A stretch of DNA of 64,000 nucleotides from Bacteroides sp. M10 (GTDB lineage Bacteria > Bacteroidota > Bacteroidia > Bacteroidales > Bacteroidaceae): the NCBI RefSeq assembly GCF_014334015.1, contig NZ_CP060488.1, positions 4,174,501 through 4,238,500 of the forward strand. The letters are read 5' to 3'. A program made the position numbers and the translations under genes. This document shows, one piece after another, positions 18,574 to 26,625 of the stretch (position 1 is the first letter of the stretch; every line of letters starts with the position of its first letter). Under the pieces are notes generated by a model. The model was not told the DNA's origin, did not search any database, and was given only the letters and a program-made list of their open reading frames with translations.

Positions 18574-19425
18574 ATGTTAAGAATCGCAGTACAAGCCAAA
18601 GGGCGTCTCTTCGAAGAGACAATGGCACTTTTAGAAGAGTCAGATATCAAGTTAAGCACTACTAAACGTACCTTGTTGGTACAGTCTTCTAACTTTCCTA
18701 TCGAAGTTCTATTTCTTCGTGATGATGATATTCCGCAGACGGTAGCTACCGGGGTAGCTGATTTGGGAATTGTGGGTGAGAATGAGTTTATGGAAAAGGA
18801 GGAAGATGCGGAAATTGTCAAACGTCTCGGATTCAGCAAATGTCGTCTGTCACTGGCTATGCCGAAGGATATTGAATATCCCGGTTTGTCATGGTTTGAA
18901 GGCAAGAAGATCGCTACCTCTTATCCGGTGATTCTTCGTAACTTCCTGAAAAAAAATAATGTAAATGCTGAAATTCATGTGATAACCGGTTCGGTAGAGG
19001 TGTCTCCGGGTATTGGATTGGCTGATGCTATTTTTGATATTGTAAGTTCCGGTTCTACTTTGGTCAGCAATCGTTTGAAAGAAGTGGAAGTTGTAATGAA
19101 GTCGGAAGCATTGTTGATTGGCAACAAGAACATGAGCGAAGAAAAAAAAGAAGTGCTCGAAGAATTGTTGTTCCGCATGAACGCAGTAAAAACAGCCGAA
19201 GATAAAAAATATGTATTGATGAATGCTCCCAAAGACAAACTGGAAGAAATCATTGCTGTATTGCCGGGTATGAAGAGTCCTACAGTGATGCCATTGGCAC
19301 AGGAAGGCTGGTGTTCTGTTCATACAGTACTTGATGAAAAACGTTTTTGGGAAATCATCGGAAAACTGAAAGGACTGGGAGCAGAAGGTATTTTGGTACT
19401 GCCGATTGAAAAGATGATTGTATAA
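18574..19425 (+). CDS. hisG: ATP phosphoribosyltransferase, long form
   Basis: The 283-residue length and C-terminal extension mark the long, homohexameric HisG with its own regulatory domain, so no HisZ is needed. It joins ATP and PRPP in the first step of histidine synthesis. Recognised segments are MLRIAVQAKGRLFEET, DLGIVGENEF, and the PRPP-binding loop region ADAIFDIVSSGSTLVSNRL. The C-terminal ACT-like domain (about 210-283, KKYVLMNAPKDKLEEIIAVLPGM) is the usual site of histidine feedback inhibition. It is the first structural gene after the attenuator, 41 nt before hisD. Confidence 0.96.
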   Translation: MLRIAVQAKGRLFEETMALLEESDIKLSTTKRTLLVQSSNFPIEVLFLRDDDIPQTVATGVADLGIVGENEFMEKEEDAEIVKRLGFSKCRLSLAMPKDIEYPGLSWFEGKKIATSYPVILRNFLKKNNVNAEIHVITGSVEVSPGIGLADAIFDIVSSGSTLVSNRLKEVEVVMKSEALLIGNKNMSEEKKEVLEELLFRMNAVKTAEDKKYVLMNAPKDKLEEIIAVLPGMKSPTVMPLAQEGWCSVHTVLDEKRFWEIIGKLKGLGAEGILVLPIEKMIV

Positions 19426-19466
19426 ATAGATAGGAACGAAAATTCATTCCTGATAAAATATGAACC

Positions 19467-20750
19467 ATGAAATTGATTAAATATCCCTCAAAAGAGCAAT
19501 GGACGGAACTCTTGAAGCGTCCGGCACTAAATACCGAAAGCCTGTTTGGTACGGTTCGTTCCATTATAGATAAGGTAAGGGCAGAAGGCGACAAAGCAGT
19601 ACTGGAATATGAAGCTACTTTTGATAAAGTGACCTTGTCCGCACTTGCTGTCACTCCTGAAGAGATTCAGGTAGCCGAATCATTGGTAAACGATGAACTG
19701 AAGGCTGCCATTTCTTTAGCTAAACAAAACATTGAAACATTCCACTCTTCCCAGCGTTTTGTTGGGAAGAAGGTAGAGACAATGAATGGGGTAACTTGCT
19801 GGCAAAAATCTGTAGGAATCGAAAAGGTCGGCTTATATATTCCGGGTGGAACAGCACCGCTTTTCTCAACTGTATTAATGTTGGCTGTCCCGGCTAAAAT
19901 TGCAGGATGCAAGGAAATCGTACTTTGTACGCCTCCCGATAAAAATGGAAATATTCATCCGGCTATCCTTTTTGCTGCGCAACTGGCAGGTGTCAGCAAA
20001 ATATTCAAGGCTGGTGGTGTACAGGCTATTGCCGCTATGGCCTATGGAACGGAGAGTGTTCCCAAAGTGTATAAGATATTTGGTCCCGGTAATCAATATG
20101 TGACAGCTGCCAAACAGTTGGTAAGCCTGCGTGATGTAGCTATTGATATGCCTGCCGGTCCTTCAGAGGTGGAAGTTCTGGCTGATGCATCTGCCAATCC
20201 GGTTTTTGTGGCAGCAGATCTTTTGTCACAGGCAGAGCACGGAATAGATAGCCAGGCCATATTGATTACCACTTCCGAGAAACTTCAAACAGAGGTGATG
20301 GCAGAAGTGGAGCGCCAATTAGCAGAACTTCCCCGTCGTGAAATTGCAGCGAAATCACTGGAGAATAGTAAATTGATTTTAGTGAAGGATCTCGATGAAG
20401 CATTGGAACTGACTAATGCGTATGCTCCTGAACATCTAATCATAGAAACGGAAAACTATATGGAAGTGGCCGAACGTGTGATAAATGCAGGTTCTGTCTT
20501 CTTAGGTTCGTTAACTCCCGAGAGTGCCGGCGACTATGCTTCCGGAACGAATCACACCCTGCCGACCAACGGTTATGCCAAAGCCTATAGTGGTGTAAGT
20601 CTGGATAGTTTTATCCGTAAGATTACATTTCAGGAAATTCTCCCGGAAGGAATAAAAGCGATTGGCCCTGCTATAGAAGAAATGGCCGCTAATGAACAGC
20701 TGGATGCACATAAAAATGCCGTCACAGTTCGTCTGAAAAGCCTGGCTTAA
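19467..20750 (+). CDS. hisD: Histidinol dehydrogenase
   Basis: This 427-residue protein, full length for the family, oxidises L-histidinol to L-histidine in two NAD-dependent steps, the last of the pathway. Visible family segments include GLYIPGGTAPLFSTVLMLAVPAKIAGC, VFGPGNQY-type sequence (IFGPGNQYVTAAKQLV), DMPAGPSEVEVLAD, LLSQAEHGIDSQAIL with zinc ligands, YAPEHLIIE, and the closing TLPTNGYAKAYSGVS. It is cytoplasmic and lies in the his operon. The gap to hisC holds a palindromic repeat, so expression of the distal genes may differ. Confidence 0.97.
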   Translation: MKLIKYPSKEQWTELLKRPALNTESLFGTVRSIIDKVRAEGDKAVLEYEATFDKVTLSALAVTPEEIQVAESLVNDELKAAISLAKQNIETFHSSQRFVGKKVETMNGVTCWQKSVGIEKVGLYIPGGTAPLFSTVLMLAVPAKIAGCKEIVLCTPPDKNGNIHPAILFAAQLAGVSKIFKAGGVQAIAAMAYGTESVPKVYKIFGPGNQYVTAAKQLVSLRDVAIDMPAGPSEVEVLADASANPVFVAADLLSQAEHGIDSQAILITTSEKLQTEVMAEVERQLAELPRREIAAKSLENSKLILVKDLDEALELTNAYAPEHLIIETENYMEVAERVINAGSVFLGSLTPESAGDYASGTNHTLPTNGYAKAYSGVSLDSFIRKITFQEILPEGIKAIGPAIEEMAANEQLDAHKNAVTVRLKSLA

Positions 20751-20764
20751 TAATTAATTAATAT

Positions 20765-20835
20765 GAAACGCAGATTTACGCGAATTTTCGCAAAGGAAAG
20801 TTTAATCTGTGTCTATCTACGTTAATCTGCGTTTC
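20765..20835 (+). repeat. Palindromic intergenic repeat between hisD and hisC
   Basis: Arms at 20765-20780 (GAAACGCAGATTTACG) and 20820-20835 match in inverted orientation at 15 of 16 positions, with a 39-nt spacer that repeats the theme (TTTAATCTGTG). The CGCAGATT-type core is common in intergenic palindromes of Bacteroides chromosomes. It lies inside an operon, so the RNA would fold into a large stem-loop between hisD and hisC. A similar element with another core is at 63366-63445. Confidence 0.7.
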
Positions 20836-20847
20836 AATAAATAATAA

Positions 20848-21894
20848 ATGAAGATGAAAACGTTACAAGAACTAACCCGGCCGAATATCTGGAAATTAAA
20901 GCCCTACTCTTCGGCACGAGATGAATATAAAGGAGTTACAGCCTCTGTTTTCCTGGATGCAAACGAGAACCCCTACAATACACCTCATAATCGCTATCCG
21001 GATCCTATGCAGTGCGAATTGAAGACGCTGTTGTCGAAAATCAAAAAAGTATCCTCCGAGCATATTTTTCTTGGAAACGGTAGCGATGAAGCCATCGACT
21101 TGGTTTTTCGTGCATTCTGCGAACCGGGAAAAGATAATGTCGTAGCCATCGACCCTACTTATGGTATGTATCAGGTTTGTGCCGATGTGAACGATGTGGA
21201 ATATCGGAAAGTATTGCTGGATGATGACTTCCAGTTCTCTGCCGATAAACTGCTGGAGACTACCGACGAACACACCAAATTGATTTTCCTTTGCTCGCCT
21301 AACAACCCGACAGGAAATGATTTGCTCCGTTCCGAAATTGAAAAGGTACTTTGCCAGTTCGAAGGATTAGTGATGCTGGATGAGGCATACAATGATTTTT
21401 CCCAAGCTCCGTCTTTCCTCGAAGAGCTGGATAAATATCCCAACCTTGTCGTATTCCAAACATTCTCCAAGGCTTGGGGATGTGCTGCTATCCGTCTGGG
21501 AATGGCTTTTGCTTCCAAAGAAATTATAGATATCCTTAGCAAAATCAAATATCCCTATAATGTCAATCAGTTGACCCAACAACAAGCTATTTCTATGTTG
21601 CATAAGCATTATGAGATAGAACGTTGGGTGAAAACGTTGAAAGAAGAGCGTGATTATCTGGAAGCGGAATTTGAAAAACTCCCATGTACTATCAAACTGT
21701 TTCCTTCTGATGCCAACTTCTTTTTGGCTAAAGTGACAGATGCTGTGAAAATCTACAACTATTTGGTCGGTGAAGGAATCATTGTGCGTAATCGTCATAA
21801 CATTTCACTTTGTTGCAACTGTTTGCGTGTGACTGTCGGTACCCGTGTAGAAAATAATACCCTATTGGCTGCCCTTAAAAACTATCAAGGATAA
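20848..21894 (+). CDS. hisC: Histidinol-phosphate aminotransferase
   Basis: The 348-residue fold-type I PLP enzyme transfers an amino group from glutamate to imidazole-acetol phosphate. It shows the N-terminal [20 protein letters not shown], the [10 protein letters not shown] motif, MLDEAYNDF with the PLP-contacting Asp, and the Schiff-base lysine in [17 protein letters not shown] (Lys208). Two ATGs, 20848 and 20854, are possible; MKTLQEL from 20854 would be a natural start. It ends 3 nt before hisB, so the two are translationally close. Confidence 0.96.
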   Translation: MKMKTLQELTRPNIWKLKPYSSARDEYKGVTASVFLDANENPYNTPHNRYPDPMQCELKTLLSKIKKVSSEHIFLGNGSDEAIDLVFRAFCEPGKDNVVAIDPTYGMYQVCADVNDVEYRKVLLDDDFQFSADKLLETTDEHTKLIFLCSPNNPTGNDLLRSEIEKVLCQFEGLVMLDEAYNDFSQAPSFLEELDKYPNLVVFQTFSKAWGCAAIRLGMAFASKEIIDILSKIKYPYNVNQLTQQQAISMLHKHYEIERWVKTLKEERDYLEAEFEKLPCTIKLFPSDANFFLAKVTDAVKIYNYLVGEGIIVRNRHNISLCCNCLRVTVGTRVENNTLLAALKNYQG

Positions 21895-21897
21895 TTT

Positions 21898-23022
21898 ATG
21901 AAGAAGAAAGTATTATTTATCGATAGAGATGGTACGTTGGTAATCGAACCTCCCGTTGATTATCAGCTCGACTCATTGGAAAAACTGGAATTCTATCCGA
22001 AGGTATTCCGTAACTTGGGTTTCATCCGTAGTAAACTTGACTTTGAATTTGTGATGGTCACCAATCAAGACGGATTGGGTACATCCTCTTTTCCGGAAGA
22101 GACATTTTGGCCAGCTCATAATCTGATGCTTAAAACATTGGCAGGAGAGGGGATTACTTTTGATGAAATTCTGATAGACCGTAGCTTCCCTGAAGATAAT
22201 GCGCCTACCCGTAAGCCGCGTACGGGAATGTTGACGAAGTATTTGGATAGTCCCGATTATGATCTTGCCGGAAGTTTTGTGATAGGTGACCGTCCTACGG
22301 ATGTGGAACTTGCCAAAAATCTGGGTTGCCGGGCAATTTATTTGCAAGACTCGACCGAAGCTCTGAAAGAAAAAGGATTAGAAGAAGTCTGTGCCCTTGC
22401 AACTACTGACTGGGACCGGATAGCCGAATTCCTTTTTGCCGGAGAACGGAAAGCGGAAGTACGCCGTACTACCAAAGAAACCGATATTTATGTTGCTTTG
22501 AATCTGGATGGAAATGGAGCTTGTGACATTTCTACCGGTCTTGGCTTTTTCGATCACATGCTTGAGCAGATTGGAAAACATTCCGGCATGGACTTGACCA
22601 TCCGTGTAAAAGGAGATTTGGAAGTAGATGAACATCACACGATCGAAGATACCGCTATTGCATTGGGCGAATGTATCTATCAGGCTTTAGGTAGCAAACG
22701 AGGGATTGAACGTTATGGCTATGCCTTGCCGATGGATGATTGTCTTTGTCAGGTTTGTCTGGACTTCGGCGGTCGCCCTTGGTTAGTTTGGGATGCTGAA
22801 TTCAAGCGCGAAAAGATAGGAGAGATGCCAACCGAAATGTTTCTTCATTTCTTTAAATCATTGAGCGATGCAGCGAAGATGAATTTGAACATCAAAGCCG
22901 AAGGACAGAATGAACATCATAAAATAGAAGGAATTTTTAAAGCTCTTGCACGTGCACTAAAAATGGCATTGAAACGTGATATCTATCATTTTGAACTTCC
23001 ATCCAGTAAGGGTGTTCTTTAA
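21898..23022 (+). CDS. hisB: Bifunctional histidinol-phosphatase / imidazoleglycerol-phosphate dehydratase
   Basis: The 374-residue protein fuses an N-terminal HAD phosphatase (about 1-165, catalytic DRDGT at Asp9-Asp11 region) to the IGP dehydratase domain (about 185-374). The dehydratase half has the paired metal-binding motifs [25 protein letters not shown], DHxLCQV-type sequence and [17 protein letters not shown]. It performs steps 7 and 9 of histidine synthesis. The stop codon overlaps the next gene's first possible start as TAATG. The two-domain form is usual in Bacteroides and enteric bacteria, so no separate hisN is expected. Confidence 0.96.
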   Translation: MKKKVLFIDRDGTLVIEPPVDYQLDSLEKLEFYPKVFRNLGFIRSKLDFEFVMVTNQDGLGTSSFPEETFWPAHNLMLKTLAGEGITFDEILIDRSFPEDNAPTRKPRTGMLTKYLDSPDYDLAGSFVIGDRPTDVELAKNLGCRAIYLQDSTEALKEKGLEEVCALATTDWDRIAEFLFAGERKAEVRRTTKETDIYVALNLDGNGACDISTGLGFFDHMLEQIGKHSGMDLTIRVKGDLEVDEHHTIEDTAIALGECIYQALGSKRGIERYGYALPMDDCLCQVCLDFGGRPWLVWDAEFKREKIGEMPTEMFLHFFKSLSDAAKMNLNIKAEGQNEHHKIEGIFKALARALKMALKRDIYHFELPSSKGVL

Positions 23023-23051
23023 TGAGTTTTAGAATCATATCCATATTGCTT

Positions 23052-23612
23052 ATGCAAAGAAGAATCTCGTTATGTTTATGGGCGATAATCTTATCCGTCT
23101 CTCTTTTTAGTCAAAATTTGAAAGCGGATAAGATTATTCTGCCCGATAGTGATTTAACAAATTTGTATCAAATAGATTCGGGCGTATATCGTTCGGAGCA
23201 ACCTTCAAAGGAAGATTTTAAAGCTTTGGAAAAGTATGGGATTGGGGAAGTTCTTAATCTACGGAACAGACACAGTGATGATGACGAAGCAAAAGGAACA
23301 AGTATAAAGCTTCACCGGGTAAAAACCAAAGCACATTCGATTAGTGAAAGGGAATTAATACAAGCATTGCGCATTATTAAAAATCGTAAAGCCCCTATTG
23401 TTTTCCATTGCCATCATGGTTCTGATCGCACAGGGGCTGTTTGTGCTTTGTATCGTATCGTTTTTCAAAATGTTTCGAAAGAAGATGCCATCAATGAAAT
23501 GACAAGAGGAGGATATGGTTTTCATCGAATCTATAAGAATATTATTAGAAGAATCAAAGAAGCCAATGTGGAGCAAATAAGAGAAGAAGTAATGGCAGGC
23601 GGAGAGTTATAA
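23052..23612 (+). CDS. Exported tyrosine/dual-specificity phosphatase-like protein
   Basis: The reading frame opens at ATG 23022, overlapping the hisB stop, but ATG 23052 gives a clean signal peptide (MQRRISLCLWAIILSVSLFS, ending near NLKA) and 186 residues; I prefer it, although translational coupling would favour the first. The phosphatase signature HCHHGSDRTG contains the catalytic Cys (residue 120 from this start) and Arg126, and VYRSEQPSKEDFKALEKYGI matches the DSP/Siw14-like start of the domain. It would act in the periplasm on phosphorylated protein, inositol phosphate or small molecules. It ends the his operon by position; no link to histidine synthesis is shown, since HisB already supplies the pathway phosphatase. 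Confidence 0.8.
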   Translation: MQRRISLCLWAIILSVSLFSQNLKADKIILPDSDLTNLYQIDSGVYRSEQPSKEDFKALEKYGIGEVLNLRNRHSDDDEAKGTSIKLHRVKTKAHSISERELIQALRIIKNRKAPIVFHCHHGSDRTGAVCALYRIVFQNVSKEDAINEMTRGGYGFHRIYKNIIRRIKEANVEQIREEVMAGGEL

Positions 23613-24049
23613 TATTCCCGTCTGTGCCATCACTCTGTCACAACTGTGCCACCGCATTGGCACAACCATGCCATAGTGTTGGCACAGTTGTGACAATGCG
23701 ATGGCACAAACTTATCGATAGGTTGCCTTATAGCCTCTTGTACCACTACTTGTTCATCAATGTCTTCCTTATCACGTTTGCCTAATTTTTCGGTGTTGAG
23801 TCAGATATTCGTCCTTATTAATAGCCGTTTTGAGTGCATCAACTGAAAGTCGTTCATCTAATGACGTCACATATTTCAGAATTGCTGTGTGATGAGTAAA
23901 TGTAAGACTAAAAAAAACTTGTAAATCTGTCTCATGCAAATTCGGAAATCGCAATTTCCAAATTTGTATTTGTTACTATGCATCACTCTTCATAAAAAGT
24001 ATGCATATGAACTTTATCTTAAACAAGTTGGTCTTTCTGCTCTAAAATA
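23613..24049 (+). repeat. Long imperfect palindrome with GTGCCA/TGGCAC repeats, then uninterpreted sequence
   Basis: Arms at 23623-23651 and 23680-23708 match in inverted orientation at about 26 of 29 positions, and the loop contains a further TGGCA/TGCCA stem (23658-23662 with 23669-23673). The hexamer GTGCCA or its complement occurs repeatedly. The structure begins just after the phosphatase stop and may terminate or protect the his transcript, but there is no T tract. From about 23730 to 24049 I see no convincing gene; a 60-codon minus-strand frame (23772-23954) matches nothing I recognise. Confidence 0.6.
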
Positions 24050-25975
24050 TTATAAATTCTCTATCTCTTTAAGCCACATGGCTGAACTGGCATCGCTCGG
24101 CATTCTCCAATCTCCTCTTGGGCTGATAGAAATACTTCCTACTTTGGGCCCATCAGGCAAGCAGGAACGTTTGAACTGTTGATTAAAGAAGCGCCGGAAG
24201 AAAGTAGAAAGCCATTTCTTGATCGTTTCATCATCATACATATCTTTGAATGCAATTTTTGCCAGATAGAATATTTTAGAAGGTCGAAAACCGAAACGCA
24301 AGAAATAATAAAGGAAGAAGTCGTGCAGCTCATACGGACCTACTAAATCTTCTGTTTTCTGTTTAATCTCCCCGTTTTCATCTGCAGGAATCAGTTCCGG
24401 ACTAATGGGAGTATCCACTATATCAAGTAAAGTCGCTTTTGAATTTTCATCTATACCATTTTCTGCGACCCATTGTACCAGGTATTTCACTAGAGTTTTC
24501 GGAACACTTGCATTTACACCGTACATAGACATATGATCTCCATTGTAGGTTGCCCACCCCAAGGCAAGTTCTGATAAATCTCCTGTACCGATCACCATTC
24601 CCCAAGTCTGATTGGCTACGTCCATCAATATTTGGGTACGTTCCCGTGCCTGCGAATTCTCGTATGTGACATCGTGTACATTTATATCATGGTTTATATC
24701 TTTGAAATGCTGGATGCAGGCATCTTTTATACTGATTTCCCGAATAGAGATACCTAATGACTTCATCAGGTCGATGGCATTATGATAGGTACGGTCGGTT
24801 GTTCCGAAACCCGGCATTGTGATTCCGAGGATATCTTTCCGGGACAATCCCAACTTATCAAAAGTCTTCACGCAAACAAGCAGTGCCAGTGTTGAATCCA
24901 ATCCGCCGGAGATGCCGACTACGGCCGTTTTGGTTCCGGTATGCACCAATCTTTGTGCCAGTCCGGCTATCTGAATGGAGAATACTTCTTCGCAATGCTC
25001 GTTTAGTTCTGCTCCCTGTGGTACAAAAGGATGAGAGTTGAATTTCCGGGTTAATTCCAGTTCTTTGCTATTAACAAATTCTGTTGCAATAGAAACAGCT
25101 TTCTTATCTCCTAGGTTTGCCTGATTGGCGGCGAAAGTAGTATTTATTCTACGTTCAGCCCGGATACGTTCAACATCAATCTCACTGATAACGAGTTGTT
25201 CTTTCATGCTAAAACGTTCACTACGTGCAAGAAGCGAACCATTTTCATAGATCAACCCGTTGCCGGCGAAAACGACATCGGTAGTAGACTCTCCGAAGCC
25301 ACAAGAGGAGAATACATATCCGGAGATGCAGCGTGCTGATTGTTGACTGATGAGAGAGCAAAGATAATTATTCTTCCCAATGCCTTCATTATCAGCAGAC
25401 ATATTAAAAATAATTTCTGCTCCTTGCAGTGCCAATGAAGAACTGGGAGGTATGGTAGACCAAAGGTCTTCACATATTTCAATACCAAAAGTCGTATCTG
25501 AAGTTTCAAAAAGCAGGTTGGCACCTATGGGAACGATCTGTCCGCATAGTCGAACATTGTTTGTTGTTAACTGAAGGGCAGAGGTAAACCAGCGTTGTTC
25601 GTAGAACTCCTTGTAATTCGGCAGATATGTTTTGGCTGCAACTCCCAACACTTTTCCTTTCTGAATCACTACGGCTGCATTGATTACTGTCGAATTGACT
25701 ACTACAGGCATGCCAACAATCGAAATGATATCTAGTTGACGTGTATTATTCAGGATTTGTATCAGCCCCATTTCTGCTTCTTCCAACAAAAGTTGTTGGC
25801 CGAATAGGTCGCCACAAGTGTATCCAGTGATACCCATTTCCGGAAATACAATGATTTGTACTCCTTTTCCTTCAGCTACTGCAATCAAACTTTCTATCTT
25901 TTCTACATTGAATTTACAGTCAGCTACCTTTACGTGTGGCACAGCTGCTGCCACTTTTACAAATCCGTAGTTCAT
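24050..25975 (-). CDS. nadE: Glutamine-hydrolysing NAD(+) synthetase
   Basis: The 641-residue protein has two domains. The N-terminal nitrilase-fold amidase (about 1-285) carries the Glu46-Lys115-Cys168 triad (VFPEMG, AKTYLPN, EICEDLW) and releases ammonia from glutamine. The C-terminal synthetase (about 320-641) has the ATP pyrophosphatase loop SGGLDS near 356-361, the TGDLSELALGWATYNGDHMSMYGVNASVPKT region and the closing PRGDWRMPSDA. It converts nicotinate adenine dinucleotide to NAD in the cytoplasm. It stands alone on the minus strand, convergent with the his operon. A TATTTTTG -7 box on the minus strand (26005-26012) lies 29 nt upstream of the start. Confidence 0.97.
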   Translation of the reverse strand: MNYGFVKVAAAVPHVKVADCKFNVEKIESLIAVAEGKGVQIIVFPEMGITGYTCGDLFGQQLLLEEAEMGLIQILNNTRQLDIISIVGMPVVVNSTVINAAVVIQKGKVLGVAAKTYLPNYKEFYEQRWFTSALQLTTNNVRLCGQIVPIGANLLFETSDTTFGIEICEDLWSTIPPSSSLALQGAEIIFNMSADNEGIGKNNYLCSLISQQSARCISGYVFSSCGFGESTTDVVFAGNGLIYENGSLLARSERFSMKEQLVISEIDVERIRAERRINTTFAANQANLGDKKAVSIATEFVNSKELELTRKFNSHPFVPQGAELNEHCEEVFSIQIAGLAQRLVHTGTKTAVVGISGGLDSTLALLVCVKTFDKLGLSRKDILGITMPGFGTTDRTYHNAIDLMKSLGISIREISIKDACIQHFKDINHDINVHDVTYENSQARERTQILMDVANQTWGMVIGTGDLSELALGWATYNGDHMSMYGVNASVPKTLVKYLVQWVAENGIDENSKATLLDIVDTPISPELIPADENGEIKQKTEDLVGPYELHDFFLYYFLRFGFRPSKIFYLAKIAFKDMYDDETIKKWLSTFFRRFFNQQFKRSCLPDGPKVGSISISPRGDWRMPSDASSAMWLKEIENL

Positions 25976-26625
25976 CTTATACCTTAATTTATATATAATG
26001 GCTACAAAAATAGGAAATAGTTTTGAATATTTGCCGTTTCTACAGTGAATCCTCTAAAAGAGCTTGTAGGACGATGAGTGGTGGTCTTTGTTAAAAAGAT
26101 AAAATGGATTATCAAAATGAAAAAAGGCTAAGCTGATTTTGAAGTGTTTTTATTGAATTCTTATGCTTAATTGATGTTATTAATTGAAAAGTACTATCAA
26201 AAAGATATAAGTGGAAATTTGGTATAAAATATGCGACGTTTTGTTTCTTTTATTTAACTATAATAATTATATTTGTAACCAAAATAAAACAATAATGAAA
26301 ATATATAACACCAAAGCAGAACAAGTGATATTAGTGTTTAATTTATAACTTAAGAGAGCAGATGGTCATACTTTTAATTCACACAGCAGCAACACGAAGA
26401 TTTAATTTGGATATTTGGCGTAACATAAAGAATCTTCCAAGTTAGTTTACTCCTATTGTTTATAGAAGAAAGATATTCTATCCCAAATCGGTAAGAAAAA
26501 ACTGAAAACTGATTTTTGGGAAAGGGGGGTGTATTGTTATTTCATACGTGAGGTAAGCGTATTCCTTATTGCAGATAATCAATAAAAATAAATCAATTTC
26601 ATTAATTTTAATTCAAGTATCAAAG
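25976..26625 (+). promoter_or_regulatory. Divergent intergenic region and long leader of the protease-LRR operon
   Basis: This 650-nt gap holds the nadE promoter on the minus strand and, on the plus strand, TATATTTG at 26268-26275, a good Bacteroides -7 element (a TTTG lies 24 nt upstream, wider than usual). Transcription from it would give a leader of about 340 nt before susC. A 17-codon frame (26295-26348, MKIYNTKAEQVILVFNL) begins about 12 nt after the expected start site. I found no terminator or known riboswitch. No TAnnTTTG promoter is present in antisense orientation within the leader. Confidence 0.45.
26295..26348 (+). CDS. Possible 17-codon upstream frame in the susC leader
   Basis: ATG at 26295 opens MKIYNTKAEQVILVFNL, ending TAA at 26346-26348, in the long leader 277 nt before susC. 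The A-rich sequence before the ATG resembles other Bacteroides start sites. It has no residue bias that suggests attenuation. It may be chance, a regulatory leader peptide or the stub of a lost gene. Confidence 0.25.
   Translation: MKIYNTKAEQVILVFNL

Noticed and set aside
20764..20826. A 20-codon frame (MKRRFTRIFAKE...) between hisD and hisC
   Set aside because: It reads through the palindromic repeat, has no family pattern and its codons are dictated by the repeat; treated as a chance frame.
23772..23954. Minus-strand 60-codon frame after the his operon
   Set aside because: No signal, domain or promoter was seen and composition is unlike neighbouring genes; kept only as part of the uninterpreted intergenic region.
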